DNA of 64,000 nucleotides, taken from contig NZ_CP141059.1 in NCBI RefSeq assembly GCF_034661235.1, positions 1,859,501-1,923,500 on the forward strand, read 5' to 3'. This DNA comes from Nocardioides bizhenqiangii (GTDB lineage Bacteria; Actinomycetota; Actinomycetes; Propionibacteriales; Nocardioidaceae). Position 1 is the first letter of the stretch. Every line of letters begins with the position of its first letter. Under the pieces are notes generated by a model that saw nothing but the letters and a program-made list of their open reading frames with translations, searched no databases and was not told the origin of the DNA. Position numbers and translations under genes: made by a program. Below, piece by piece: positions 45,904 through 55,083 of the stretch.

Positions 45904-46437
45904 ATGGCTGCTCGGGACAGGTCCGCTTTCGCGGAGTTCGTCGCGGCCCGGTCGGGCGCGCTGCACCGTGCCGCCTACCTGATGGTCGGCGACGTCGGGC
46001 TGGCCCAGGACCTGGTCCAGGAGGCGCTCACCAAGACCTACGTCGCGTGGCCTCGGCTGCGCGACCCCGCCAATGCCGAGGCCTACACCCGCAAGGCGAT
46101 CACCACCACGGCGATCACCTGGTTCCGCAAGAAGAGCTGGTACGGCGAGCGCACGGCCGAGCACGTGCCGGAGACCGCCGACGCGGGTCATGCCGACGCG
46201 GTCGCCGCACGGACCTCGCTGATGCAGGCGCTCGCGCAGCTGCCGCCCCGGCAGCGCGCGGTCATCGTCCTCCGCTACTACGAGGACCTCACCGAGGCGC
46301 AGACCGCCGCGATGCTCGGCTGCGCCGTGGGCACCGTGAAGAGCCAGGGCTCCGCCGCGCTCAGCAAGCTGCGTGACCTGATGGGCGACCAGCTCGACGT
46401 CACCGACCTGATCAACAACGAGGAGGTGCCGGCATGA
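45904..46437 (+). CDS. SigE-family ECF RNA polymerase sigma factor
   Basis: The 177-residue protein has region 2 (RAAYLMVGDVGLAQDLVQEA with TKTYVAWPRL) and region 4 (LPPRQRAVIVLRYYEDLTEA, MLGCAVGTVKSQ). This is the two-domain ECF form of the SigE family abundant in Streptomyces and Nocardioides. GGAGG precedes the ATG. It overlaps the next gene as ATGA, the standard coupling to an anti-sigma factor. Confidence 0.93.
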   Translation: MAARDRSAFAEFVAARSGALHRAAYLMVGDVGLAQDLVQEALTKTYVAWPRLRDPANAEAYTRKAITTTAITWFRKKSWYGERTAEHVPETADAGHADAVAARTSLMQALAQLPPRQRAVIVLRYYEDLTEAQTAAMLGCAVGTVKSQGSAALSKLRDLMGDQLDVTDLINNEEVPA

Positions 46438-47600
46438 CCGAGCAGCTCAAGACCATGATGGATCGGGCGGCCGACCAGGACTTCGCCGCGGTCGACCTCG
46501 ACGCGATCACCGGTGCCGGGGAGCGGACCCTCCGCCGCCGGCGCGTCGCGACCGGCGTCGCCGGTGTCGCCGTACTGGCGGTCGTCGCCACGGTCGCTGC
46601 CGTCTTCGGAGGTGACGACGGCGACCGCAAGACCGACTTCGTCGACGAGCCGTTCCGCACGGACGTGCCGATGTGGACCGAGGGCAGCACCCTCCACACA
46701 CCGGAGGCGACGTACGACCTCGGTGTCGACGTCGCCAGCTTCGTCCGCACCAGCGAAGGCATCGTGTTCCTCGGGTGGGACGGCAACCGGGAGGGGCGGT
46801 TCGGCGTCTACTCGTTCGCGGGTGAGGGTGAGCCGAAGCAGATCGGCGAGACCCAGGACTCGCGGCTGCGGTCCGACCCGGAGGCGCCGTATGTCGGCTG
46901 GCTCGATGGGACCGGTGACGATCCCGAAGCTGTTGTCTTCGACGTGAGCGGCAACGAGCTGGTCTGGAGCGAACCAGCCGGGATCGAGGAGAACTTCCCG
47001 TTCGTCGCCGTGGACGGCGACCAGACCTACCTGGAAGGCTCCCCGCTCCGCGTCGTCGACCTGACGTCCAGGACCGTCACCGAGCTACCGGACGTGGCGG
47101 CGTGGACTGAGGTGGTTTCGATCGAGGACGACCTGGTTGCTCGCGCGGAGGGCACCCGCGACGAAGGCGAGGGGACACTTCTCGTAGGCCCCGGTGGCGA
47201 GGCGCGGGTCAGGATCCCTGGCGTCGCGACCGAGGCCGGTCTCCTCTCGCCCGATGGTCGCTGGATCAGCGTGTTCGACGAGCAGGTGCAGGTCTACGAC
47301 ACCCGGACGGGGGAGCGGGTCGCGGTCGACGCCGGTCATCCCGCCGGTCTCGGGTACGACTGGTTGGACGGTGACACGCTGCTGGCGATCGCCGGCGCGG
47401 CGAACCCCGAGCAGATCGACCTGCTCCAGTGCGAGATACCTGCGGGCGGCTGCGAGCAGGTCGCCTCCCTCGGCGGGTTCGAGGCCGGCGAGCTGTACTC
47501 CATCAGCTTCGGGGAGGCGATCTGGGGGATCGCGGCTTCAGCCGAGGGCTCGGACGTCGACGTCACCTCCACCGTCAGCACGGCAGAACCACCCGAGTAA
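46434..47600 (+). CDS. Putative membrane anti-sigma partner with beta-propeller-like exterior
   Basis: The 388-residue protein has a short cytoplasmic N-terminus (1-38), one transmembrane helix (about 39-59) and a 330-residue exterior. The exterior contains repeated short strands such as GVYSFAGEGEPKQIG, VVFDVSGNELVW and QVYDTRTGERVAVD, a WD40/PD40-like propeller pattern. Its position after the ECF sigma factor and its topology suggest a signal-sensing regulator, though no classic zinc HxxxCxxC anti-sigma motif is present. Confidence 0.75.
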   Translation: MTEQLKTMMDRAADQDFAAVDLDAITGAGERTLRRRRVATGVAGVAVLAVVATVAAVFGGDDGDRKTDFVDEPFRTDVPMWTEGSTLHTPEATYDLGVDVASFVRTSEGIVFLGWDGNREGRFGVYSFAGEGEPKQIGETQDSRLRSDPEAPYVGWLDGTGDDPEAVVFDVSGNELVWSEPAGIEENFPFVAVDGDQTYLEGSPLRVVDLTSRTVTELPDVAAWTEVVSIEDDLVARAEGTRDEGEGTLLVGPGGEARVRIPGVATEAGLLSPDGRWISVFDEQVQVYDTRTGERVAVDAGHPAGLGYDWLDGDTLLAIAGAANPEQIDLLQCEIPAGGCEQVASLGGFEAGELYSISFGEAIWGIAASAEGSDVDVTSTVSTAEPPE

Positions 47601-47624
47601 GCGCCGTCTGGCATCCTTCACCGG

Positions 47625-48281
47625 GTGGCGGAGCTGACCTTCTGGACGGGCACGATGGACGCGGGGAAGTCGACGCTCGCCCTGCAGACCAACCACAACC
47701 ACGCCGCGCGTGGTCGGGTCGGGCGGCTGTACACGTCGCACGACCGGGCAGGGGTGGCGACGGTGTCGTCCCGGCTCGGTCTCACCGCCGAGGCGCACGA
47801 GGTCACGCCGGACTTCGACTTCTGGCGGACGACGGTCGACGCGCTCACCCAAGGAGCGCGGATCGACTACTTCGTGTGCGACGAGGCGCAGTTCTACACC
47901 CGTGACCAGATCGACCAGCTCGCCAAGATCGTCGACGAGCTGCAGATCGACGTCTTCTGCTTCGGGATCCTCACCGACTTCCGCACCAAGCTGTTCGAGG
48001 GCTCGGCCCGGCTGGTCGAACTCGCCGATCGCACCGAGGTGCTCCAGGTCGAGGCGCTGTGCTGGTGCGGCAAGCGCGCCACCCACAACGCCCGCACCGA
48101 GGACGGCGCGATGGTCACCGAGGGTGAGGTGATCGTGGTGGGCGACGTCGACGTACCACCGGTCGACGAGCCGACCGTCGTGTCCTACGAGGTGCTCTGC
48201 CGCCAGCACCACCGCCGCGGGCTCACCGCGGCCCGGGCGCGTGCAGTCTCGCTGGCACCCGACCCGCTCCCGTTCGGCTGA
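47625..48281 (+). CDS. tdk: Thymidine kinase, type II
   Basis: The 218-residue protein has the P-loop GTMDAGKST at 9-17, CDEAQFYTRDQI, and a zinc lasso with CWCG and a later CRQH. It phosphorylates thymidine in the salvage pathway. The GTG at 47625 lies 7 bases after CATCCT. It follows the anti-sigma gene by 24 bases but appears to have its own leaderless promoter. Confidence 0.93.
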   Translation: MAELTFWTGTMDAGKSTLALQTNHNHAARGRVGRLYTSHDRAGVATVSSRLGLTAEAHEVTPDFDFWRTTVDALTQGARIDYFVCDEAQFYTRDQIDQLAKIVDELQIDVFCFGILTDFRTKLFEGSARLVELADRTEVLQVEALCWCGKRATHNARTEDGAMVTEGEVIVVGDVDVPPVDEPTVVSYEVLCRQHHRRGLTAARARAVSLAPDPLPFG

Positions 48282-48289
48282 CCTGCTGG

Positions 48290-48331
48290 GGTCTCGAGAC
48301 AGTCGCTGCGCGACTTCCTCGACCACCGGTT
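48290..48331. repeat. Probable dispersed Nocardioides-type intergenic repeat
   Basis: The stretch contains GTCTCGAGAC (48291-48300, a perfect palindrome) and GTCGC-TGC-GCGAC (48302-48314, a hairpin), then TCCTCGACCACCGGT. I recall near-identical sequences scattered between genes of Nocardioides genomes. Only one copy is in this window, so the repeat status rests on recall. Confidence 0.4.
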
Positions 48332-48341
48332 TACTAGGGGC

Positions 48342-49514
48342 ATGGCTGACCTGAGGATCCCGCGGGACCGGGACGACGACTACTCCGCCGCCGCGATCAA
48401 GGCCCGGCAGGAGCTGGTGCGCTCCCGCACCGGCAGCGCGGTCGAGCACGTCGGGAGCTACTCGCTGGATCCGTCCACGCTTCCCGGCAACATCGAGAAC
48501 TTCTTCGGCGTCGCGCAGGTGCCGATCGGGCTGGCCGGTCCGCTGCTGGTCAACGGCGAGCACGCTCAGGGGGAGTTCCTGGTCCCGCTCGCAACCACCG
48601 AGGGCACGCTGGTGGCGTCGTACAGCCGGGGCATGAAGCTGTGCCGGGAAGCCGGTGGGGTCACCACGACGGTGCTCGACGACCGGATGCAGCGAGCGCC
48701 CGTCTTCAGCTTCGAGAGCGCCCGCGAGGCGAAGGCGTTCTCTGCCTGGCTCGACGACAACTTCGAGCCGATCGCCGCCGCTGCCCAGACGACGACCAGC
48801 TCGGGCAGGCTGGTCGAGATCCAGAAGTTCTCGGTCTCCAAGCTGCTCTACACCCGGTTCAACTACACGACCGGCGACGCGGCCGGGCAGAACATGACGG
48901 GCAAGGCGACGTTCGCCGCGTGCGCGTGGATCAAGCAGAACTACCCGGGCGAGCTGCACTTCCTGCTCGAGGGACAGTTCGCCACCGACAAGAAGACCTC
49001 GGTCGTCAACATGCTCCACACCCGCGGCAAGCGGGTGGTCGCCGAGATCACGCTCCCTGCCGGACTCGTCGAGGAGCAGATGAACGTCACGACCGACAAA
49101 CTCTGGGCGGCGCGACTCCGGGGCCAGCTCGGCGCGATCATGTCGGTGACGAACAACAACGGCAACCACTCCGCCAACGGCATCACCGCGATGTTCATCG
49201 CGACCGGACAGGACGTCGCCAACGTGGCCGAGTCATCCGCCCTCTACGGGTTCTCGGAGCTGCTGCCGAACGGCGACCTCTACGCCTCGGTCACGCTGCC
49301 GTCACTCATCATCGCGACGTACGGCGGCGGCACCGGGCTGGCCACGCAGCGCGAGTGCCTCGAGATCATGGACTGCTACGGCACCGGCAAGGTCCGAAAG
49401 CTCGCCGAGATCATCGCCGCGACCGTGCTCGCCGGCGAGCTGTCGCTCGGGTCGGCCGTCGTCGCGGAGGAATGGGTGCAGGCGCACGACGACCTTGGCC
49501 GCAACCGCCCTTAG
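48342..49514 (+). CDS. HMG-CoA reductase-like protein lacking the C-terminal catalytic His
   Basis: The 390-residue protein aligns along its whole length with class I HMG-CoA reductases: catalytic E87 (ATTEGTLVAS), DAAGQNMTGKAT, K217-K218 (ATDKKTS) and D291 (TGQDVANV). At the C-terminus the usual AGHLVxSH reads AEEWVQAH, so E377 replaces the His that protonates CoA. It may have altered chemistry or reversed preference, or H382 may substitute. No other mevalonate gene is in the window. The dispersed-type repeat lies just upstream. Confidence 0.85.
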   Translation: MADLRIPRDRDDDYSAAAIKARQELVRSRTGSAVEHVGSYSLDPSTLPGNIENFFGVAQVPIGLAGPLLVNGEHAQGEFLVPLATTEGTLVASYSRGMKLCREAGGVTTTVLDDRMQRAPVFSFESAREAKAFSAWLDDNFEPIAAAAQTTTSSGRLVEIQKFSVSKLLYTRFNYTTGDAAGQNMTGKATFAACAWIKQNYPGELHFLLEGQFATDKKTSVVNMLHTRGKRVVAEITLPAGLVEEQMNVTTDKLWAARLRGQLGAIMSVTNNNGNHSANGITAMFIATGQDVANVAESSALYGFSELLPNGDLYASVTLPSLIIATYGGGTGLATQRECLEIMDCYGTGKVRKLAEIIAATVLAGELSLGSAVVAEEWVQAHDDLGRNRP

Positions 49515-49525
49515 CCACCCTCCGG

Positions 49526-51247
49526 TCAGGAGACCGTGACCTCCCGCCAGGGGCGTGGTTCGGCGTTCGCGATGCCCCAGGTGTCCTTGACGAAGAGCGC
49601 GACGCCGTACCGGCCGGGAGGCAGTGCGCGACGGATCTTCCACGCGGTGGAGGTCGCTCCCGGGTCGGTGAGCACCGTCCAGATCTTCTCGTAGGCACCC
49701 CACGTCCCGTCCCGGTGCAGCCACTGGCCGGTCGCGAGGTCCCGGATGCCGACCGCGACGGCTTCGACCCCGTGGTCGGGAGCCGTCGCCGTGCCTTCCG
49801 CCACGATGGCGCCGCCGTCGTCGGTGACCGACGTGAACGTCCCGGCCGGCCGGTAGTCCGGGTTGCCCGGGCAGGTGCCCCAGACGGGACGGGGGAGTAC
49901 CCAGGCAGTCGCGAAGCTGTCGAACTCCCGCGGGGCTGACTTGATCGAGGGGACGCACCAGCCCGACAGGTCCCGGTTGAACTCCCGCGCGCCCTCGAAG
50001 ACCTCCTGCATGTCGCCCTCGTACCTGATGCCCGACACGTCCCAGTTGCCGATCGGCTGGTTGAAGCGCGAGCCGGCGAACATCCCGGTCATCTCGGTCA
50101 GCCCAGACGTGTCCCAGTCCGCGATGGGCTGGTTGAACGGCGACCAGCCGAACATGTAGACCATCCTGCTCACGTTGGAGACATCCCAATCGGCGATCGG
50201 CTGGTTGAACCGCGAGAAGAGAAACATCCAGGTCGTGTTCGTGACGTTGGAGACGTCCCAGTCGCCGATCGGTCGGTTGAAGACCGACCGGTTGAACATG
50301 GAGGCCATCGACACCACGTTCGACACGTCCCACCCGCCGATGGGCCGGTTGAACCGGTTCGTCACCTGGTCGCCCCCGCCGAGGTTGTTGCCGCTGAACA
50401 TGCCGGTCATGGACGTCACGTTGGAGACGTCCCAGTCGCCGATGAACCGGTTGAAAGAGGAGCCCTCGAACATCCCGCTCATGTCGGTGACGTTCGAGAC
50501 GTCCCAATTCCCGATCGGCTGGTCGAACGAGTTGTAGCCGCCGTTCCCGCTGAACATCGACGCCATGTCCGTGACCTGCGAGACGTCCCAGGACCCGATC
50601 GGTTGATCGAACGGCGATCCGGCGAACATCGCAGACATGTTCCTGACGCGGGAGACGTCCCAGGTCCCGATGGGTTGGTTGAAGGAGCTCTCCGCGAACA
50701 TCCCCTCCATGTCCTTGACCCGCGAGACGTCCCAGTCGGCGATCGGCTGGTTGAAGTCGTCGGCGGCGTAGAACATGTGGTCCATGTCGATGACACCGGC
50801 GGGGATCTCCGCGACGTTGGTGAGGGACCTGGCCTCGGCGAACGCGCCGGACAGGTCGGTCGTGCCCGTCGGGCCCCACTCGTCGACGGTCAGGAGCCCG
50901 GTCGGGACGAAGTCGTAGTTGATCGGGAACCGGCCGAAGCGGGTAAAGGTGCCGGTGACGACCACTTCGGCCCGACCGACAGCCGGATCGTAGGTGTGCT
51001 GGACCGGGGGGTGCGTACGCGGCAACCGTTCGCCGGAGACCACGGTCTGCGTGCCGTCGCCCCAGTCGACCGTGACGTCGACGCTGCCGTAGAGGTGCAG
51101 CGCGACCCGGTGGTGGAACGAGGTGTTCCAGGTGGTGACGAACCGACCACCCGCAGCCGCTTCGGACGGCGTGGCCGGCGCGAGCGCGACCAGTGGTGCG
51201 ATCAGCAGTGCGGACAGGGCGCTGACGGCAGCGCGACGTAATGACAT
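49526..51247 (-). CDS. BspA/DUF285 leucine-rich repeat surface protein with PKD-like domain
   Basis: The 573-residue protein has a signal peptide ([20 protein letters not shown]), a PKD-like strand with VDWGDGTQ (about 62-69), and from about 160 to 430 ten repeats of about 24-34 residues built on FNQPIGxWDVSNVTxMxxMF, plus a worn eleventh. This is the BspA-like DUF285 repeat known from Mycoplasma, Lactobacillus and marine bacteria. A C-terminal beta domain ends in WREVTVS. No LPXTG or anchor is seen, so it is probably secreted. GGGGAT precedes the ATG at 51247. It is divergent from the M3 peptidase. Confidence 0.9.
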   Translation of the reverse strand: MSLRRAAVSALSALLIAPLVALAPATPSEAAAGGRFVTTWNTSFHHRVALHLYGSVDVTVDWGDGTQTVVSGERLPRTHPPVQHTYDPAVGRAEVVVTGTFTRFGRFPINYDFVPTGLLTVDEWGPTGTTDLSGAFAEARSLTNVAEIPAGVIDMDHMFYAADDFNQPIADWDVSRVKDMEGMFAESSFNQPIGTWDVSRVRNMSAMFAGSPFDQPIGSWDVSQVTDMASMFSGNGGYNSFDQPIGNWDVSNVTDMSGMFEGSSFNRFIGDWDVSNVTSMTGMFSGNNLGGGDQVTNRFNRPIGGWDVSNVVSMASMFNRSVFNRPIGDWDVSNVTNTTWMFLFSRFNQPIADWDVSNVSRMVYMFGWSPFNQPIADWDTSGLTEMTGMFAGSRFNQPIGNWDVSGIRYEGDMQEVFEGAREFNRDLSGWCVPSIKSAPREFDSFATAWVLPRPVWGTCPGNPDYRPAGTFTSVTDDGGAIVAEGTATAPDHGVEAVAVGIRDLATGQWLHRDGTWGAYEKIWTVLTDPGATSTAWKIRRALPPGRYGVALFVKDTWGIANAEPRPWREVTVS

Positions 51248-51336
51248 GGCGATCCCCTTCGGCCGACGGGTGTTGGAGCCACGGCGTCGGGCCCTGCGAT
51301 GGTCACACGGGTCTCCTTTACTCGTCAACGCGCACG

Positions 51337-51342
51337 TAGGGT
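51337..51342 (+). promoter_or_regulatory. -10 box of the leaderless M3 peptidase gene
   Basis: TAGGGT ends 6 bases before the ATG at 51349. Confidence 0.5.
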
Positions 51343-51348
51343 TTCGTC

Positions 51349-53373
51349 ATGCACCCACTGCTCCTCCCCAGTGACCTTCCCTACCAGCTGCCGAGGTTCT
51401 CCGACTTCACCGACGACGACTTCGCCCCGGCCCTCGACGAGGGGATGGCTGCCCAGATCGAGGCCGTCTCCGCGATCACCGCGAACCCGGAGCCGGCCAC
51501 CTTCGACAACACCCTGGTGCCGCTCGAGCGGAGTGGCGAAGGGCTGTCCCGCGTGCTGCGGATCTTCTCGAACAAGGCGAGCGCCGACACCAACGAGCAG
51601 GTCGACGAGCTGCGCGCGGCGTACGCCCCGAGGCTGGCGGCGCACTCCGACGCCATCGCGCTCGACCCCGACCTCTACCAACGGCTGCTGGCCGTGCACG
51701 AGCAGCGCGACGCGCTCGACCCCGAGGCGCGCTACCTGGTGGAGCGCTACGTCGTCGAGTTCACCCTCGCGGGTGCGGCGTTGGGGGAGGACGACAAGGC
51801 CCGGCTGCGCAAGCTCAACGAGCAGATCTCGGCGCAGGAGACGGCCTTCGAGATCACGCTCCAGGCCGACACCAACGATCTCGCCGTCGTGATCGACGAC
51901 GAGTCCGAGCTCGCCGGGCTGACGCCGGGCGAGATCTCCGCCGCGGCTGCCGCGGCGGCATCCCGCGGCCTTGACGGCAAGTGGCTGCTCACGCTGGTGC
52001 TGCCGACCGCGCACCCGCACCTGGCGGCGCTCACCGACCGCGACGTACGTCGCCGGCTGTCCGAGGCCCAGCGGGCACGGGGGAATCGCGGCGGCGCACA
52101 CGACACCCGGCAGATCGCGCTCGACATCCTGCGGTTGCGCGCCGAGCGGGCCCAGCTGCTCGGCTTCGCCAACCACGCGGAGCTGGTCACCAAGGACAAC
52201 ACCGCAGGCACCCCGGCCGCGGTACGCGGGATGCTCGCCCAGCTGGCGACGCCTGCTGCCGGCAACGCGAGACGTGAGCAGGCAGCCCTCTCCGCCCAGG
52301 CCGGATTCCCGGTCGAGGCGCACGACTGGGCGTTCTACGCCGAGCAGGTGCGCTCGGCCGAGTACGACGTCGACCTGGCCGCGCTGCGCCCCTGGTTCGA
52401 GGTGGAGCGGGTGCTCCGCGATGGCGTCTTCTTCGCTGCCAACCGGCTCTACGGGTTGACCTTCGCCGAGCGCAGCGACCTTGAGGGCTACCACCCCGAC
52501 GTCCGCGTGTTCGAGGTCGCCGACGAGGACGGGGGCCCGGTCGGCCTCTACCTGCTCGACCTCTACACCCGCGACTCGAAGCGGGGCGGCGCCTGGATGA
52601 GCAGCTTCGTCAACCAGTCCGAGCTCCTCGGCATCGACACCGCGGTGGTCTACAACAACCTCAACGTGCCCAAGCCGGCCCCGGGTGACGCGACGCTGCT
52701 GACCTACGACCAGACCCGCACCCTCTTCCACGAGTTCGGCCATGCGTTGCACGGCCTGCTGGCGCGGGCGACGTACCCCCGGTTCGCCGGCACCGCCGTC
52801 TTCCGCGACTTCGTCGAGTACCCCTCGCAGGTCAACGAGATGTGGATGCTCTGGCCCGGGGTGCTGGCCAACTACGCGGTCCACCACGAGACCGGCGAGC
52901 CGATCCCGGCCGAGGTGATCCAACGGATCGAGGCGTCCTCGACCTTCAACGAGGGCTTCGGGACCAGCGAGTACCTTGCCGCCGCTCTGCTCGACCTCGC
53001 CTGGCACGAGCTCGGTCCCGACCAGGTGCCGACCGACCCCGCCGAGGTGCTGCGCTTCGAGGCGGCGGCGCTCGCGGCGGTCGGGCTCGACAACCCCGCG
53101 GTGCCGTCGCGTTACTCCACGCCCTACTTCGCGCACAGCATGAGCTCGGGCTACGCGTCCGCGTACTACTCCTACATCTGGAGCGAGGTGCTCGACGCCG
53201 ACACCGTCGCCTGGTTCAAGGACAACGGAGGACTCACCCGCGAGAACGGCGACCTCTACCGGAAGCACGTCATCGGCATCGGTGGCACCAAGGATCCGCT
53301 CGCGTCGTACGTCGAGTGGCGCGGGCGGCCGGCGCCGATCGAGCCGCTCCTGGAGCGGCGCGGGCTGGTGTAG
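51349..53373 (+). CDS. M3 family oligopeptidase (peptidyl-dipeptidase Dcp-like)
   Basis: The 674-residue protein has the zinc site HEFGHALH at 461-468 with the downstream Glu in FVEYPSQVNEMW, and MSSGYASAYYSYIWSEVL, matching Dcp/OpdA-type M3 peptidases. It cleaves short peptides in the cytoplasm; no signal peptide is present. Length is normal for the family. Confidence 0.94.
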   Translation: MHPLLLPSDLPYQLPRFSDFTDDDFAPALDEGMAAQIEAVSAITANPEPATFDNTLVPLERSGEGLSRVLRIFSNKASADTNEQVDELRAAYAPRLAAHSDAIALDPDLYQRLLAVHEQRDALDPEARYLVERYVVEFTLAGAALGEDDKARLRKLNEQISAQETAFEITLQADTNDLAVVIDDESELAGLTPGEISAAAAAAASRGLDGKWLLTLVLPTAHPHLAALTDRDVRRRLSEAQRARGNRGGAHDTRQIALDILRLRAERAQLLGFANHAELVTKDNTAGTPAAVRGMLAQLATPAAGNARREQAALSAQAGFPVEAHDWAFYAEQVRSAEYDVDLAALRPWFEVERVLRDGVFFAANRLYGLTFAERSDLEGYHPDVRVFEVADEDGGPVGLYLLDLYTRDSKRGGAWMSSFVNQSELLGIDTAVVYNNLNVPKPAPGDATLLTYDQTRTLFHEFGHALHGLLARATYPRFAGTAVFRDFVEYPSQVNEMWMLWPGVLANYAVHHETGEPIPAEVIQRIEASSTFNEGFGTSEYLAAALLDLAWHELGPDQVPTDPAEVLRFEAAALAAVGLDNPAVPSRYSTPYFAHSMSSGYASAYYSYIWSEVLDADTVAWFKDNGGLTRENGDLYRKHVIGIGGTKDPLASYVEWRGRPAPIEPLLERRGLV

Positions 53374-53384
53374 CCCCGACGCAG

Positions 53385-54191
53385 CTACCTGAACGGTCCG
53401 TCGGCGATGAGGCCGCGCACGGTGTCGAGGGTCAGGCCTTCCGCCTCCGTGTCGGTCACGCACCAGGTGGCGCCGGCGTCGGCGTACGGCGAGGGGTCGG
53501 CGCCGGGCGCGACCGCCGCGATGACGTCGTACGGCGCCGTCGGGTCGTCGCGCAGCGCCGTGACGGCGGCGACCTCCTCGGCGAGCTGGTCGGGGTCGGC
53601 GAGGTTGACCGGGAAGAATCCGTCGTTGCGCGCTGCCCGCTGTCGCGGACGGGCCTTCCCGGGGAACCCGGCCACCCAGATCGGGATGGTGCGCTGCGTC
53701 GGCCGGGGGAGGAAGCGCACACCGTCGACGGCGTAGTGGTCGCCGCGATGGTGCACCGGCTCGCCGGACCAGGCGCCGCGCAGGATCTCGAGCGCCTCGT
53801 CCAGCATGGCCGCCCGGGCGCGTTCGTCGGTCTCTTCGCCGAAGAGGGAGAACTCACCGCCGAACCGGTCCGACCCGAGGCCGACGCCGAGGCTCACCCG
53901 CCCACCGCTCAGCAGGTCCAGAGCCGCGGTCTCACGCGCCAGCTTCGCCGGACGGCGGCGCGCGACCGCGGTGACCAGGGTGCCCAGCCGGATCCGATCC
54001 GTCGCCGCTGCGATCGCTGCGAGCGCGACCCACGGATCGCCCGCGCTGACGACCGGCTCGTGCCAGCGGAGGTGGTCCCACACGAAGAAGCCGTCCCATC
54101 CGGCCTCCTCGGCGGCGACCGCGAGGTCCACCGCGACCCGGGGATCGGCGAGGTCGTCGAAGAGCGGCACCCACACCGCGGACCGGGTCAT
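53385..54191 (-). CDS. LLM-class flavin-dependent oxidoreductase
   Basis: The 268-residue protein has EEAGWDGFFVWDHL near the start and DRIRLGTLVTAVARRRPAKLA, the luciferase-like TIM barrel pattern of F420- or FMN-dependent enzymes. DLLSGGRVSLGVGLGS is a common family block. The substrate is unknown. Its ATG overlaps the hydrolase stop (ATGA), so the two are co-expressed. Confidence 0.9.
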   Translation of the reverse strand: MTRSAVWVPLFDDLADPRVAVDLAVAAEEAGWDGFFVWDHLRWHEPVVSAGDPWVALAAIAAATDRIRLGTLVTAVARRRPAKLARETAALDLLSGGRVSLGVGLGSDRFGGEFSLFGEETDERARAAMLDEALEILRGAWSGEPVHHRGDHYAVDGVRFLPRPTQRTIPIWVAGFPGKARPRQRAARNDGFFPVNLADPDQLAEEVAAVTALRDDPTAPYDVIAAVAPGADPSPYADAGATWCVTDTEAEGLTLDTVRGLIADGPFR

Positions 54192-55003
54192 GACGTGTGC
54201 TCAAGGAGCGCGGGGACGAACAGGTCCCAGACCGGTGGCGGGACGTCGTGGCCGGTGGCCGGCAGCACGAGCAGCCGCGCGCCGGGAACGGCGTCCCGGA
54301 GTGCCTCACCATGGGAGAGCGGAAAGGCCGGGTCGATCTCCCCGTGCACGACGAGCGTCGGCACCGCGACGTCGCGGAAGCTGCCGTTCCTCGGCGCGTC
54401 GAAGTCGATGAGGTAGTGGTTCAGCATGGTCGACGCGGCCGACTTGCCGCGAGCGACGTCGCGCTCGGCGAGAGCGCGAGCGGCCTCGGGGTCGAAGTGG
54501 GGCGATCCGCCGGCGTACGCCGCCACTGCGGCGACCACGTGGTCGACGACCTGTTGGACGTCGTCGTAGTCGGGCGGTGGCGGGAACGCGACCTGTCCCA
54601 TCTCGAGCTCGCCGGTCGTGGTGGTCACGAACGTGACGGTCTCCACCCGAGCAGGATGATCGACGGCCAGGGCCAGCGCCGTTCCACCGGCCATCGACCG
54701 ACCGACGACGTGCGCCGTCTCGACGCCGAGCGCGTCGAGGACGCCGACGGCGTCGGCCACCATGTCGCTGAAGGCGTACCCGGGCTCGCCCGCCGGCCAG
54801 TGCGTCGACCGTCCTGTGTCGCGGTTGTCGAACCGGATGACGAACCGGCCGCCGTCTGCCAGGCGCCCGCACAGCTCGTCCTCCCACCACAGCATCGACG
54901 CCGATGCGCCGTGGATCAGCAGGATCGCGGGGTCCGTGGGGTCGCCGAAGGTCTGCACACACAGCTCGACGCCGTTGATCTCGAGGAGTTGCTCTGGGTT
55001 CAT
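54188..55003 (-). CDS. Alpha/beta hydrolase
   Basis: The 271-residue protein has LLIHGASASMLWWEDEL, RFDNRDTGRSTHWP, a nucleophile elbow VVGRSMAGG, a DPAFPLSHGE acid and a TGHDVPP His. The elbow has Ala where GxSxG expects the second Gly. Similar proteins include methylesterase- and epoxide-hydrolase-like members. TAGCGT ends 7 bases before the ATG. It is the first gene of a pair with the LLM oxidoreductase and divergent from the LysR regulator. Confidence 0.88.
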   Translation of the reverse strand: MNPEQLLEINGVELCVQTFGDPTDPAILLIHGASASMLWWEDELCGRLADGGRFVIRFDNRDTGRSTHWPAGEPGYAFSDMVADAVGVLDALGVETAHVVGRSMAGGTALALAVDHPARVETVTFVTTTTGELEMGQVAFPPPPDYDDVQQVVDHVVAAVAAYAGGSPHFDPEAARALAERDVARGKSAASTMLNHYLIDFDAPRNGSFRDVAVPTLVVHGEIDPAFPLSHGEALRDAVPGARLLVLPATGHDVPPPVWDLFVPALLEHTS

Positions 55004-55038
55004 GGCCTCGACGCTAGGCCTCGTCGACGTTCGTGAAA

Positions 55039-55076
55039 AGCGATCAATAGCGATCAAGAAGATCGGGCGATACGAT
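55039..55076 (+). promoter_or_regulatory. LysR operator and promoter region
   Basis: AGCGATCA occurs twice (55039-55046 and 55049-55056), ten bases apart. CGATC-AAGAA-GATCG (55051-55065) is a perfect palindrome. TACGAT (55071-55076) is a -10 box 7 bases before the GTG at 55084. The arrangement between divergent genes is typical of a LysR regulator controlling itself and its neighbours. Confidence 0.55.
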
Positions 55077-55083
55077 AATGTTC

